NCBI GenBank assembly: GCA_039583875.1
Contig: CM077152.1
Location: 15,115,059-15,179,058 of the forward strand
DNA length: 64,000 bases
DNA from: Platanthera guangdongensis
Lineage: Eukaryota > Streptophyta > Magnoliopsida > Asparagales > Orchidaceae
Direction: 5' to 3'
The notes beneath the pieces were generated by a model, which searched no databases, was not told where the DNA came from, and saw nothing but the letters and a program-made list of their open reading frames with translations. This document shows, piece by piece, positions 1 to 10,900 of this stretch. The translations under genes were made by a program, and so were the position numbers. Numbering within the stretch: the stretch's first letter is position 1; each line of letters begins with the position of its first letter.

Positions 1-752
1 GACCCAACTCTGAAGAAATTCACTGGTAGCAGTCAAGTACAAATGTCTGGTTTTCAGAGGGTGGAAGACTGTCACTCATTTACAGGGTATTTCTAAGTTT
101 CTGATGTTGGACGAAGAGAAGCGCGCACTAGAGTTGAGCGCAAGGGTGTGTACTGTAGCAGACTTAATGACAGAGCGAGCACGCGGGAAGCGCGAGGGCA
201 CGTGCTGTAGCAAACTTGATGATGGAGGGACACGTGGGAAGCACGAGCGAAGTTGGAGAATGAGCGCCGAGTAGAGAATGTGTGTCACTTAGTTGGACTT
301 CCAAGCACATGTGCGCGTACTGGAGCGGAGCGCGGAGACACCTACTGGAGCGAACTTGAAAGAGAACGGGTTCGCGAAAAACGCATGTTGAGCGGGAGGA
401 TAGGCAACGAGTAGGGTCTTTGTGTGTGACGTCAATACCACTTTTCAATTGAACCATCTAAGAGTTTAGTTTGCTCTTTTGACCAGCGTGAACAGAGTAG
501 TTGAGTCAAGGTGACTCATTACTCGACAATGACTTGAACTTATTGGGTTCTCGCGAGCTAAACAAACAATCGCATAATTGATATCGATTAGCATTGTTAG
601 GCTCACGAAGTCACCACGAGTTCAACAGAACTGTACGCACTCAATTTCGATAAGTATTAGATAAATTATCACGCGGACGTGACTTCAAGTAGCGAAACTA
701 TCCGAAGAGACGGAATCGAGTAAATGGCCTCGGGATTGACCCCATCAGTCTA
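1..752. other. Upstream intergenic DNA, degenerate ~52-bp repeats
   Basis: No gene is recognised. Between about 148 and 370 the motif ctg(t/g)ag followed by a (g/a)actt stretch and acgcgggaagc-like words recurs. The first two copies are about 52 bp apart (around 153 and 205), and looser copies follow near 320 and 345. The short open frames here are on the strand opposite this repeat and show no family features. It may be the decayed end of an LTR element, but this is not shown. Confidence 0.3.
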
Positions 753-1630
753 TTAATTTGCTCGGTCTTGTAATGATAATATGATTCCAACATAGTCGTA
801 TGTTTGTAATTTTGAAATCATTGGGAAAGGTTTACAAATTTTATTACATAAATAAATTTCTAAAAAATAATCATTGTTGTTGTGGGCCACTGGAGACTCT
901 TGGTAGGCCGCTCTAAATTGTACTGTCTTAGCTATTGAGCTGTCGAGCATGCAAATAATCACGGAAAAAAAAGACATTAGGCAAGGTGATTTTTTTTACG
1001 CGGAAACCCCCGAAAATAGGTGAAAAAAACGTGGTCAGATCAATGCCGACCAAACTTCCACTATTAGTTATTGTTGTTGCGGACTGACTCGACGTCCCAG
1101 TCGAACCAGAATACTTGGGCTGTCTTAGCTCTCGGAACGGTCGAGCGCACACACAGTCAATGAAAATAGAGAGTTGACACAAGAGGTTTTAATGTGGAAA
1201 AACCCCTAAACTGTGTAAAAAATCACGTGATTGGATCTGTGCCGGTCAAAGTCCACTATCAGCTTGGGTTACAATATGTTTGGAGAATCGAGGGCGACGA
1301 GCCCCTCCTCATTACAACTCGGGGGTGAGAGAGAATTTCTGACTCGCAACGGGCAACAGGCTGCTTCGAGAGAGTGTTGGATGTTGCTTGGTGGCTGGTG
1401 TGCTTGAGTGCTGGCGATGACCGTCTTCTTCCCTTCTCCGCGCACTTGGGGACTTGAGCGTTTCTCTGGCTCATAGGCGCCTTGAAGATGACTAGAGGAG
1501 TTTGGCAAAGCTCTGGCCTGAGGAAAAAGAAGACTCTGGAGCAAAAAGATGAGAAATGATGAGGCTTGAGGCTCCTTTTTATAGCCTCCAGGTGGTGGTT
1601 ATGGTGGACCCCCACTAACTTGGTGGCTAG
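753..1630 (-). repeat. Probable decayed LTR with internal duplication
   Basis: Two similar blocks, about 897-1067 and 1110-1262, share ctgtcttagct near their starts, a run of A, acccc(c)ta/gaaa words and a ccactat(t/c)ag end, so the region holds an old direct duplication of about 160-210 bp. On the minus strand a good TATA-like box, ctataaaaa, lies at 1576-1584 with GC-rich, leader-like DNA downstream (lower coordinates). TATA plus leader plus duplicated U3-like DNA is typical of plant LTRs. Neither ends nor target duplications were found, so the class is uncertain. Confidence 0.35.
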
Positions 1631-2460
1631 TGGATGGTTACCTGTATATTAGACGGCGATGGATGCTCCGTAATGATCGGACGATGGCCAACCTGCACGT
1701 GGCGGCGGCCTGACGGCCAAGCGACGGCGGCGGCAGCGGCAGTAGTTATTGAAAGGGTGGCCCCCATGATCCTCCTATTGTGGAGGAGATCATGGGGAGT
1801 GGGTTGACAGGTCAAACCCATGATCTCCATAAATAGGAGAGATCATGAGAGAAGAGTGGTTAAATGCATCCCTAAGGCTTTAAATGTGGCTTTATCCTCA
1901 TCAATTGTTTTACAAGGCTTCTGAGAAAATGCAAGAGTTGCAGATCACTCCTCGTTACAGTATGTAGGGGGGAGAGGGGCGTGTTTGGAGGGTGACGTGC
2001 CACCGCCCATGAAGCTAAGTGTTTGTCATCATCTATCTTAGTGGGGAACGCGCGCTTAAGATATTTGGCGGTCTTGCTGCTTGTGCACGGAGGCTGGAGC
2101 GGCGAAAGCTTGCGGTTGACTGGAGGGCACTGAGTGTTGCGAGTGATGTGCACAAGTCATTTGCCGCGGTGGGTGACGTGCGCGCGGAGCAGAACGTCCG
2201 GGGGTGCACGAAAGTGGATGAAGGTGGGCGAAGTTGCGTGAAGGTCTTCGAATGATCTTCGAAGTGCTTGAGGGTATTCAAAGGCGTCTTCTAAGGTGAA
2301 GAAGATTCTTGGCAGGGCTACCAAGCGCGTAGGAGGAGAAGCGAGGGAGGAGCACGGTGAAAATGATAATTTAGAGACACTACCTCTGTGACGTTTGTTG
2401 TGATATCTTTAAAGATTGCAAAAGCCTTAAGTATATATTTGAGCAACAAAAACTCAATTT
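1631..2460. other. No recognisable gene; small hairpins
   Basis: The stretch holds a GCG-rich run near 1720-1740 and two hairpin-forming words centred near 1780 (catgatcctcc / ggaggagatcatgg) and 1833 (catgatctcc / ggagagatcatg) that resemble each other. The open frames around 2019-2281 on both strands overlap each other and look like nothing known. It is probably internal DNA of the retroelement remnant that follows. Confidence 0.3.
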
Positions 2461-3130
2461 TAGGCATCGTTGATAGATGAAATTCCTTTCAAATTATGAA
2501 GCAGAAATCCAATACCACCAGGGCAAAACAAATGTGGTAGGAGATGCTCTCAACATAAGGGTTCGAGCTACTACATCCTTACCTAGCAGAGAGACTTAGG
2601 CTCCGTTTGGGGGGACTTATTTTCACCGGTCAAGCGGTCATGACCGCATGAACCGGGACTTAATTAAGTCCCGGTTCATGCGGTCATGACCGCTTGACCG
2701 GTGAAAATAAGTCCCCCCAAACGGAGCCTTAGTATGAGCTCTAGAGAGTTTGGAGATTAGCATGATGTTGCACACCAGTTTTGGTGATGCGACTCTGCAT
2801 TGGATAGAGATTAAACGTGACATCAAGGATAGAATCAGACGGGCATTGTCGTTTGATCCATAGATGACAGAAACTAGGGAGTTGACTCGGTATGGACATG
2901 AGGAAGATTTTGCGGTTCAGGAAAGTTTGTTGATTCATAAGGGAAGAGTGTGCATCCCAAAGCTAGCCACCTGCATGAGGACATTCTCGTGGACGCTCAT
3001 AATTCCAAGTACTTTATTCACTTGTAAGTTAGTTAAAGTTGAATGCTAGAGATCAGGGGGACAAGTTGCAACCACCTCCTATTTTGGAGTGGAATTTTGA
3101 AGACATATCGATGATTTTCGTTCATATCCT
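2461..3130 (+). pseudogene. Decayed Ty3/gypsy pol remnant (RNase H tail to integrase start)
   Basis: The + strand encodes pieces of a gypsy polyprotein in the right order. Around 2480-2560 is the RNase H tail, with NYEAEIQYHQGKTNVVGDAL resembling the usual DYD..I.YHPGKAN.VADAL. At 2770-2960 is the linker and zinc-binding part of integrase. At 3060-3125 the segment LEWNFEDISMIFV matches the integrase start (PEWKWE.I.MDF). A tag stop replaces the usual tryptophan just before 2480 and more stops and frame breaks follow. The palindromic MITE at 2599-2728 splits it. The rest of the element is gone or unrecognisable. Confidence 0.7.
2599..2728. mobile_element. Tourist-like MITE, perfect 130-bp palindrome, TSD TTA
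   Basis: The element is a perfect inverted repeat of two 65-bp arms meeting at ttaa|ttaa (centre between 2663 and 2664). It starts ggctccgtttgggggg and ends with the reverse complement. It is flanked by tta on both sides (2596-2598 and 2729-2731). A 3-bp TTA duplication and a GGCTCCGTTTGG end fit the PIF/Harbinger (Tourist) group. It has no coding capacity. It lies inside the gypsy remnant, so it inserted later. The absence of any mismatch between arms suggests a recent copy or gene conversion. Confidence 0.85.
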
Positions 3131-3694
3131 TCCTAGAAGGGGGGCACGACCACAGGGCGGGGGCCCAAGGGGCCGACCGGTGCGACGATGTTGGTCGTGG
3201 CAGGATCGCGCGCGTGATGGTTAACGCGCAGATTGCACATGGATCGGTTGTGTGGATCACGTGCATGATGATTTTTCTCATAACTTCCTACTAAATTAGT
3301 GGGAGACATGAGAACTCTGGGCATTTGCAATCCGAAATTCTGATAAATTGTTGCAAACTCCATCAATTATTATTATACACTTGATGAGGTTTCCCCTGAA
3401 ATTTCCAAGTCAAATCAGAAAGTCTTGGACCAAGGACGCGTAAACCCAACCGGCCAAATCACGTGCACGAAGCCGCGCTCTCCCGAGACTAGGAAGCACA
3501 CGGGAAGAAGGTCGAACCCGCCGCCGCCTCCGAACTTCACCGGCCATCGCCGCCTCCGGGAACCTTGCCCGAGCCGCTCGAGGGCACTTATGTTGTTTTG
3601 CTAAATTTTTGTGATCCAGGTGATCGAAATTGAGCGGTGCCATTCGCCAACACAAATTCCGTCTGACGCAATTACCGGCGCATCCATCCAGAAA
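3131..3694. other. No recognisable gene
   Basis: GC-rich DNA up to 3220 is followed by mixed sequence. Similarity to gypsy integrase stops at about 3125. The region 3440-3590 contains ccgccgcctcc-type runs that read open on the minus strand without any recognisable domain. It probably belongs to retroelement debris. Confidence 0.25.
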
Positions 3695-4031
3695 ACTATA
3701 AATATGCCCTCAGTCATTGACAAGCAACTTCAGAGACAATATAAAGTTCTGAGGTTTTCCGACAAGATCGTGGACTTAGGCCGATCCTCCGCTCAGGAAT
3801 TCGCCCTGCTCCTCTTGCGTAGATGCCACGTGGACTTAGAGATTTTTCCAGGCCGGAACGCTTCCATCGAGGTTTCGTGGACGTATCCAAATTTTCAGAC
3901 CGGAGCACTTCCATCGAGTTTTCGTTGACTTAGCCAAATTTCCAGGCCGGAACACTTCCATCAAGGTTCCGTGAACATGGCCAAATTTCCAAGGTCGGAG
4001 TGCTTCCATCAAGACTCCGAGGACCTAGCTT
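3695..4031 (+). repeat. TATA-like site plus four 47-bp tandem repeats
   Basis: ctataaatatgcc near 3697 is a good TATA-like site. Downstream, 3845-4031 holds four copies of a 47-bp unit of the type tttccaggccggaac.cttccatc followed by gaggtttcgtggac..agccaaa, starting near 3845, 3892, 3939 and 3986. The copies differ at several positions each. A TATA site followed by leader repeats resembles an LTR or retroelement leader. The open frame across it (3611-3928) is explained by the repeat and has no protein similarity that I recognise. Confidence 0.55.
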
Positions 4032-4460
4032 CATTCCCTCATTTTTGTACTTTGCAATTGTAACGGAGAAACGTCTGTCGCCCTCCGAGATCAAATCTCA
4101 ATCCCTGCAAACTAAATGATCTAGTGTATTTTGACTCGACACAGATCTAACCATGTGGTTTTTCATCATTTCTGAGTTTTCCACGTCTTAAAAAGCTTTT
4201 TTGTCATTTACTGTTGTTCGCTTTGACTGTTTGCTCATCCGGTCTAATTCCGAGATAAGGCGGTACGATTTCTTCGTAGCAGAGAAAGACCGTATGACCC
4301 ACAACAATCCTCTGTATGAATAAAAATACAATGTTTATGCAACAAAAAATGTCACCGCTAAAAGTTCTTATTTAGGCTTCGTTTGTTTCGGCGTTTTTGT
4401 CGGGCGTTTGAAGCAAATGCCGCTGGAGGCGGGTAAACAAACGGGACGAGGGCGGTGTTT
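4032..4460. repeat. AT-rich DNA ending in a MITE-like foldback
   Basis: Up to 4372 nothing is recognised. From 4373 the sequence tta|ggcttcgtttgtttcgg is a typical MITE-type start, and cgtttgtttcggcg is matched in inverted order by ..gggtaaacaaacggg at about 4430-4447, giving an imperfect foldback. A second end and target duplication were not found, so this may be a truncated Tourist-like or hAT-like MITE. It lies about 400 bp upstream of the host start codon and could matter for its promoter. Confidence 0.35.
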
Positions 4461-4864
4461 TCTCCATTTGCACCCGCCGCAAGAAGAAAAAAGCCCCTCA
4501 AATACCGTTTCGCTCACCCGCCCGCTCCATATGATTACACCCATGACGGTGATGCGGCGTATGGCATGCCTGCTTATTGAGCCGGTGGCGTGGCTCACCC
4601 TCGACCGACCTGCGTTTCCGGGCTTGGAGCCACACGTATCCCAAAGGAAAGATATCCCTCTCCCTGCCCATCCCACACACAGAACCAGACACTTGCAGCA
4701 GGACCTCCGAACGCCTCTCCATTGTTCTGTGAAGGAGTTATTGTCACTGCCATCTCCGCTCTCTGTCGCCGGCCGGCTGCCCACTTTTAACAATTCCGGA
4801 TCCTTCAAAACTACAAATCAGAAATATATATTGTTTTAAAGAGAGGAGGCAAGCGTCTTGCAGC
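4461..4864 (+). promoter_or_regulatory. Probable promoter and 5' UTR of the Rossmann-fold gene
   Basis: This is the DNA immediately upstream of the start codon at 4865. It has a pyrimidine-rich part (about 4640-4770, with ctctccgctctctg words) common in plant core promoters and 5' UTRs. An atatata word at about 4824 seems too close to the ATG to be the main TATA box. A 30-bp stretch near 4505-4535 is nearly the same as one at about 20640-20675 (opposite strand) in the CRM-like gag, which could mean old TE input. Transcription start cannot be set from sequence alone. Confidence 0.35.
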
Positions 4865-4920
4865 ATGAGGACGACGGTTTCGCGCTTGATCCAATCGCAA
4901 TCTCTGCTCTCTAGACTAAG
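4865..4920 (+). CDS. Host gene exon 1 (start codon)
   Basis: The 56 nt hold the start codon and 18 codons plus two bases; donor AG|gtaacc at 4921. It codes for the arginine- and serine-rich leader. It joins exon 2 in phase 2 across an 8382-bp intron that contains the young Copia element. Confidence 0.82.
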
Positions 4921-7900
4921 GTAACCATTTCTCTCAATGAATATGCAAATTTAACCTCTATATCTTCCATTTCTGAAGATTTTGGGCCGATTTATTTATT
5001 TTTCCTTTGGGAAGATAAACATTTGATGCGAAGATGTGGCATATTGGTTATGCTTCTTTTCTTATTTTCTACTTTGGTTTGTTTTAGCTAGGTTTCAGAT
5101 GGAGTTTTCGTGAATATACTGCAGCAAATGAGTTCCGTTGCGTGCTTAGGCTATACGAAACATTCGTCAATCTGGAATTCCCTTTTGATTTCTGATGGGC
5201 ATAAGTCTTGCGTTGCACATATGATTTCTGTTTTGCTTGGGTTTGTACAATTTTTTTCTTCAGTTTGTATTTTGTGGCAATGTGGCAGAATAAGACATTG
5301 AGGCATCTAAACACCAAACAGGACTAATTGATTAATCACACATACCTGCATGTGTGGTTTCATCTTGAACTTGAACAATGCCTTTTTTGGTGTGCTAAAA
5401 TAGTCTCTAGGGAGTAAAAACAGGATAGAATGAACATAAAAAATCCAGTTCATGACTGTGAGGTAGAAATACTAGCTAGTTAGACTCATTACTTAAAAAA
5501 ATACTTTAAGCAGAGATTGCCTCATCTCTCATAAGTCATCTTTATTCAGCTAGCCATATTCTTTAAAGCTATACACATACACATTTCCACTCTTAATACT
5601 TGATAACCTTATTTTACGCCCACAAAATTTTAGCCCAATGAATGTGTGGTTCTCAACTATTTTTCGCAAGTAGCGGTCTCCCTTTCGCAAGTAACACATA
5701 TGTTTGGATACAAATCTTTCACGTTGCTTCAAGTTCATCCCGAGTGGATGGGGTCTTCTTCATCACATCTTGCACGCACATGTGTTTCACCTTCGGTTCC
5801 TCCATGCATTTGCCCCTTGCGCACTTAGGGTCATACTATTGTTGAAGTTCCCTCTTGAATTCCTCGCATTCCACACCAAATGTCTTCTTTGATCATGGAA
5901 AAGCATCATACCCCATATAAATCTGTCATTGTCACATAAAGCGTGTTTTTGATTTCTTTTATGCGGAAGTACCGCTCCATGTCCTCAATGAAGTTGTCCA
6001 TATCTTTAGCCATTCCAAGGCCTTCAAAATCTTTTGGCCGTGAGATTACCTCTTCTAGCACAACTTCTGCAGTAAAGCCGTTCCCTGATCACCCATCGCT
6101 TTCCTTCGCATATCTTGTCTTGAGTTTTATCTTCTCCTCGTGAATTTAGCGCAACACCACTACTCCCAAGTTTGAGCTCAACCTTGCTTAACTCAACCAA
6201 ACTTGGTCTTTGATACCAGTTTTCACACCAACGGAACTTTAGTCCAATGTGTGCAACACTTAGTAATTTTTATCGTGAATAGTAATTTTCACCGCAAATA
6301 AGCCTAGCCAAGTAAGTTGTTAACACAACAATGTAGCGGAATCAACAAACAATATACAAACTCAAGTGCTCAACTTAATACTTGGAGGCTCCCTCATGCT
6401 AAACACTCAAAGGACCCAACTCACTCTAAAATTTGGATGAACGCATGGATGGATGAAAATGAGGGGGACCTACTCTTTTTATAGGCCTTCATTACTGTTG
6501 GAAGAGCCCAAAGCTTGTATGTATTATTTCCGTATGTAAATACAAGGAGAGAATACAAATATATAGGAGAGAAGAGAGAAGAATAAATCCTATACATGAT
6601 GTGGGACTAAAGAAGGAGAGGAAAAAATGGGCCACCAAATGGGCCTTTTACATGGGCTTTTCTAATACTCCCCCGCAAGCTGGAGCGTACAAGTCGTATG
6701 CGCCAAGCTTGGATAGGCACTGATAGAAGAGGGTACTAGGTAGAGCCTTGGTGAGGATGTCAGCAACCTGTTCAGTACCCGGAACATGCTTGAGCTCGAT
6801 CTTCTTCATGTGGACTTTCTCTCGGATGAAATGACAATCAACCTCAATATGCTTCGTTCTTTCATGGAAGACCGGGTTTTTGGCAATATGTATGACAGCT
6901 TGACTGTCACAAAGGAGGAGAGCTGGTGAAGGTAGTTTAACTCCAAGGTCGGTAAGGAGACTCTCAATCCATGTGAGTTCAGAGACCACAGCAGCCATTG
7001 CCCGATATTCTGCTTCTGCTGAGGATCGAGCAACCACCGCTTGTTTCTTGCTTCGCCAAGTAATCAGATGTCCTCCAAAATAAGTGCAAAACCCGCTAGT
7101 AGATCGTCGATCGTCGAGGGAGCCAGCGTAGTCGGCATCAGAGTATGCCACTAGTGTAGGAATGAAAGATGAGGTTTTGTATACAAGTCCTTGGCCAGGA
7201 GCTGTCTTAAGATATCTGAGAATGCGTTCCACAGCCTGGAGATGAGAGCTTCGAGGAGAGTGCATATAGCGACTCACAAGTCCCACAGCGAAAGATATAT
7301 CAGGTCTTGTAACTGTTAGGTAGATAAGCTTCCCAACGAGACGACGGTAATATTCTGGATTTGGTAGAAGCGAATCAGAATCTGAGCCCTGAGCACATAT
7401 TTTGTGATTTGCATCCATGGGAGTGTTAATAGGTTTGCAACCAGAGTAGCCTGCATCATGAAGAAGATCTAGGCAATATTTGCGCTGAGAGAGAACCAAC
7501 CCATCTGACCGTCTGGCCACTTCCAGACCGAGGAAGTACCGAAGAGGACCCAGATCTTTAGTTTGGAAGACGGAGCTCAGATGTAGCTTAACGGCCTGTA
7601 TGCCGTCCAAGTCACTGCCAGTAATAATGATGTCGTCGACATCAAGCTTTTGAAAACCGGACCGGACCGGCCGGTCCGACCGATCAAACCGCGAACCGGA
7701 CACACACCCGGTCCGGTCCAAGTCAGAAACCCGCTCCAGCCGCGGACCGCCCGGGAACCGCTAAATCGGGCGGGCGGACCGGCGGGCCGGGAACCGGGCA
7801 CGGTTTGGCGTAACCGGGCGGGTCAAGAAGCCCAAAAATTTTAATTCTGGAAAATTCGAAACCGCCAGGATTCGAACCCAAGCATTTTTTCTCACTAATG

Positions 7901-10900
7901 AGGGAGTTATCCGCTGGAGCTTTTGGTTTTTATGTTTTAAATTGTATTATATTATATGTATATACATATTAATGTATATATTAAAAAATTTATATAATTA
8001 ATATACATAATTATATAATATAAATTAAATATTTCGTAAATATATTATTATAATAACTTATTAAATTATTCATTCTATTACTCTATTAGAATGTCGTTTT
8101 TGTCCAAACTCAACAGAGAAAAGACGTCGCGCAAAACGAAATTTTATAAGTATAGTGATAATATATATTGTATCACAAAATAATGATAATAAATTATCAA
8201 TTTATAGATAAAAATTTAAGATAATGTTAATTATTTTTATTTCCTAATATATATATATATATATATATATATCTGTGTGTGTGTGTGTGTATATATATAA
8301 CGGTTCAACCCCGGTTGAACCGGTTGGACCGGTTCAACCTTGAACCTTTCTCTCCGCCGGTTCGATGTCCGGTCCGGTTTTCAAAACCTTGGTCGACATA
8401 TACCAACTGGAGAACCGTACCAGTGGCTTGGTGACGAGTAAACAATGAGAAGTCAGCCGAGCTGCGAGTGAAGCCAATGTCCCGGAGAGCTTTGCTGAAC
8501 TTGTCGAACCATGCCCGAGGGGATTGTTTGAGACCATATAGAGATTTGAGAAGATGACAAACCCGTGACTCCCCCGTGGTCTCAAACCAGGGAGGTTGTT
8601 GCATGTAAACCGTTTCCTGAAGGTCGCCGTTCAGGAAAGCGTTCTTGACGTCGAGTTGAAACAAGGGCCACTGGCGATGGACAACCACAGAGAGGAGAAT
8701 GCGGACCGTGTTGAGCTTAGCGACCGGAGAGAAGGTCTCGTCATAGTCCAGCCCCGGTTGCTGGGTGAAGCCACGGGCAACCAACCGAGCTTTGAGGCGA
8801 TCAATGGTCCCATCAGGAGCATGTTTAATGACGAAAACCCATTTGCACCCAACGGGTTTCTGGCCGGGAGGAAGGGGCACCAGGGTCCAGGTCTGGTTGG
8901 CCCAAAGAGCAGCCATCTCTTCTTCCATGGCCGCATGCCACCCAGGATGTTGAAGAGCGTCCTGGACAGAAGTAGGAATAAAGACCGAGGAGAGCGAAGT
9001 AGCCAAGGCCTGAAGAGGTGGAGAGAGGCGATGGAGAGAAACATAATCCGCCATTGGATGAGCGGTAGAGGCCGACACCGGAGCAGCAGAACACGGAGAA
9101 GCCGAGGTCGAAGCCGACTGCAGAGGAGCAACGGGAGGAAGAGGGCGACGAGCATAGACCCGAATAACTGGGGGTCGAGGAGGGTCAACGGTGGGAGGAG
9201 GCGGAGGGATGGTGGGAGGTGAGTGGACGTGGATCACTGGCCGGGGAAGGGAGGGTGTTGTAGGAGGTGGTGGCAAAGGAGGAGGGAAGAAGGGTTGATC
9301 CTCCCGGAAAGTAACATCAGCCGAAACAGAAACCTTCCGGGTGACCGGAGAGTAGCAAACATAGCCCTTTTGGGTACGGGAGTAGCCGACAAAAATGTGT
9401 TTGGCCGCACGGGGATCCAGTTTGTCAAGAGTGGGGCCCAGGTTATGGACAAAGCAGGTACATCCAAAAACCCGGGGGGGTGAGGGGGAAGGCGGGTGTG
9501 GAGGGAAAAAGAAGGCTGAAGGGGGTAGCGTTCTGGAGAACGGGAGAGGGGAGACGGTTGATAAGGAAACATGCTGTGGACACCGCAAAGTTCCAGAAGA
9601 CTTTGGGAACGTGCATGTGAAGCATGAGAGAGCGAGCCACATCGAGCAAGTGGCGGTTCTTGCGTTCGGCGACCCCGTTTTGTTGAGGGGTGTAGGGACA
9701 AGAGGTCTGGTGAACAATACCGAAGTTTGCGCAGAGAGTGGCAAACTCGTGACTAGTATATTCCCGTGCATTATCAGAGCGGAAAGTTTTAATGGTGGTA
9801 GAGAATTGCGTACGAGTCTCTAACACAAACGCCTGAAAGACACGAGGAAGCTCAGAGCGATCATGCAGAAGATACAACCAAGTAGTACGAGAGTAATCAT
9901 CAATAAATGTTAGAAAATAACGATAACCAGAAATGCTAGAAACTTTATAGGGTCCCCAAATATCAGAATGTATTAAATCAAATGGAGCAGAGCTCCTAGT
10001 ACAATGAGCTGGATAAGAAGAGCGAGGCTGTTTGCCAATAATACAAGAATCACATTTAAAAACAGAAAGAGAAAAGTCGGGAAGCGCCTTCTGCAGGATA
10101 GGTAGAGGGGCATGCCCAAGCCGACAATGCCAATCAGACGAGGAAACGGAGGAAAGGGAGGTGGGAGAGACATCGAGGAGGTAAAGCCCGTTCTGCAGCC
10201 GACCCCTACCAATGGTAATCCACGTCTGCCGATCCTGTATCAAAAAACCAGAAGAGGTGAAGGTGATAAAACAATTCATATCAGTAGTAAGACGACCAAC
10301 AGAGAGTAAATTAAGAGGTGAGGCTGGCACATAAAGAACAGAGCGAAGAGAGAGAGAGGGAGGAAGGAGGAGATCCGCGCAGCCGGAGACCGGGACAAGC
10401 GCACCATTGGCCACAGTAATAGACGGGGGGTGAGCAGCAGCAGAGAACTGGGGCGGCCGTATGGAAGTGATGTGGTGGGTGGCTCCCGAGTCCAGGATCC
10501 AGCGAGAGCTGGAAGAGAGACAGACAGTACCTGCAGCGGAGGTGGAGACAATACCTGCATGGGAGGTGGAGGCATGGGAAGCAGAAGGGGGGTTGAGGAG
10601 CCCCTGGAGTTGTTGCAGCTGAAGGCGAAGAACCTCAAGATCCGTACCAGTCGGAGGAGAGCTATCAGTAACAGCAGCAGTAGCCGGGCGAGGGGGGTAG
10701 CCATGTTTCTTGTGACAAACGACTTCAGTATGGCCATCCCGGCCGCAGTAGGTGCACTTGGGCCGTCCGCGGCCACCACGGCCCCGCCCACGGGAGCCCG
10801 TACGGCCACCCCGAGGAAAGGAGGGTTGTGGGAGTAAAGGAGGAAGGGCCTGCTGAAGAAGGGCCGGCGAGGGGGGTGCAGGAGCCTCCGGTGGAGGTGG

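Noticed and set aside
8596..9222. 208-codon + strand open frame
   Set aside because: It is a shadow of the Copia RT on the minus strand, which has all expected motifs; the + strand reading has none.
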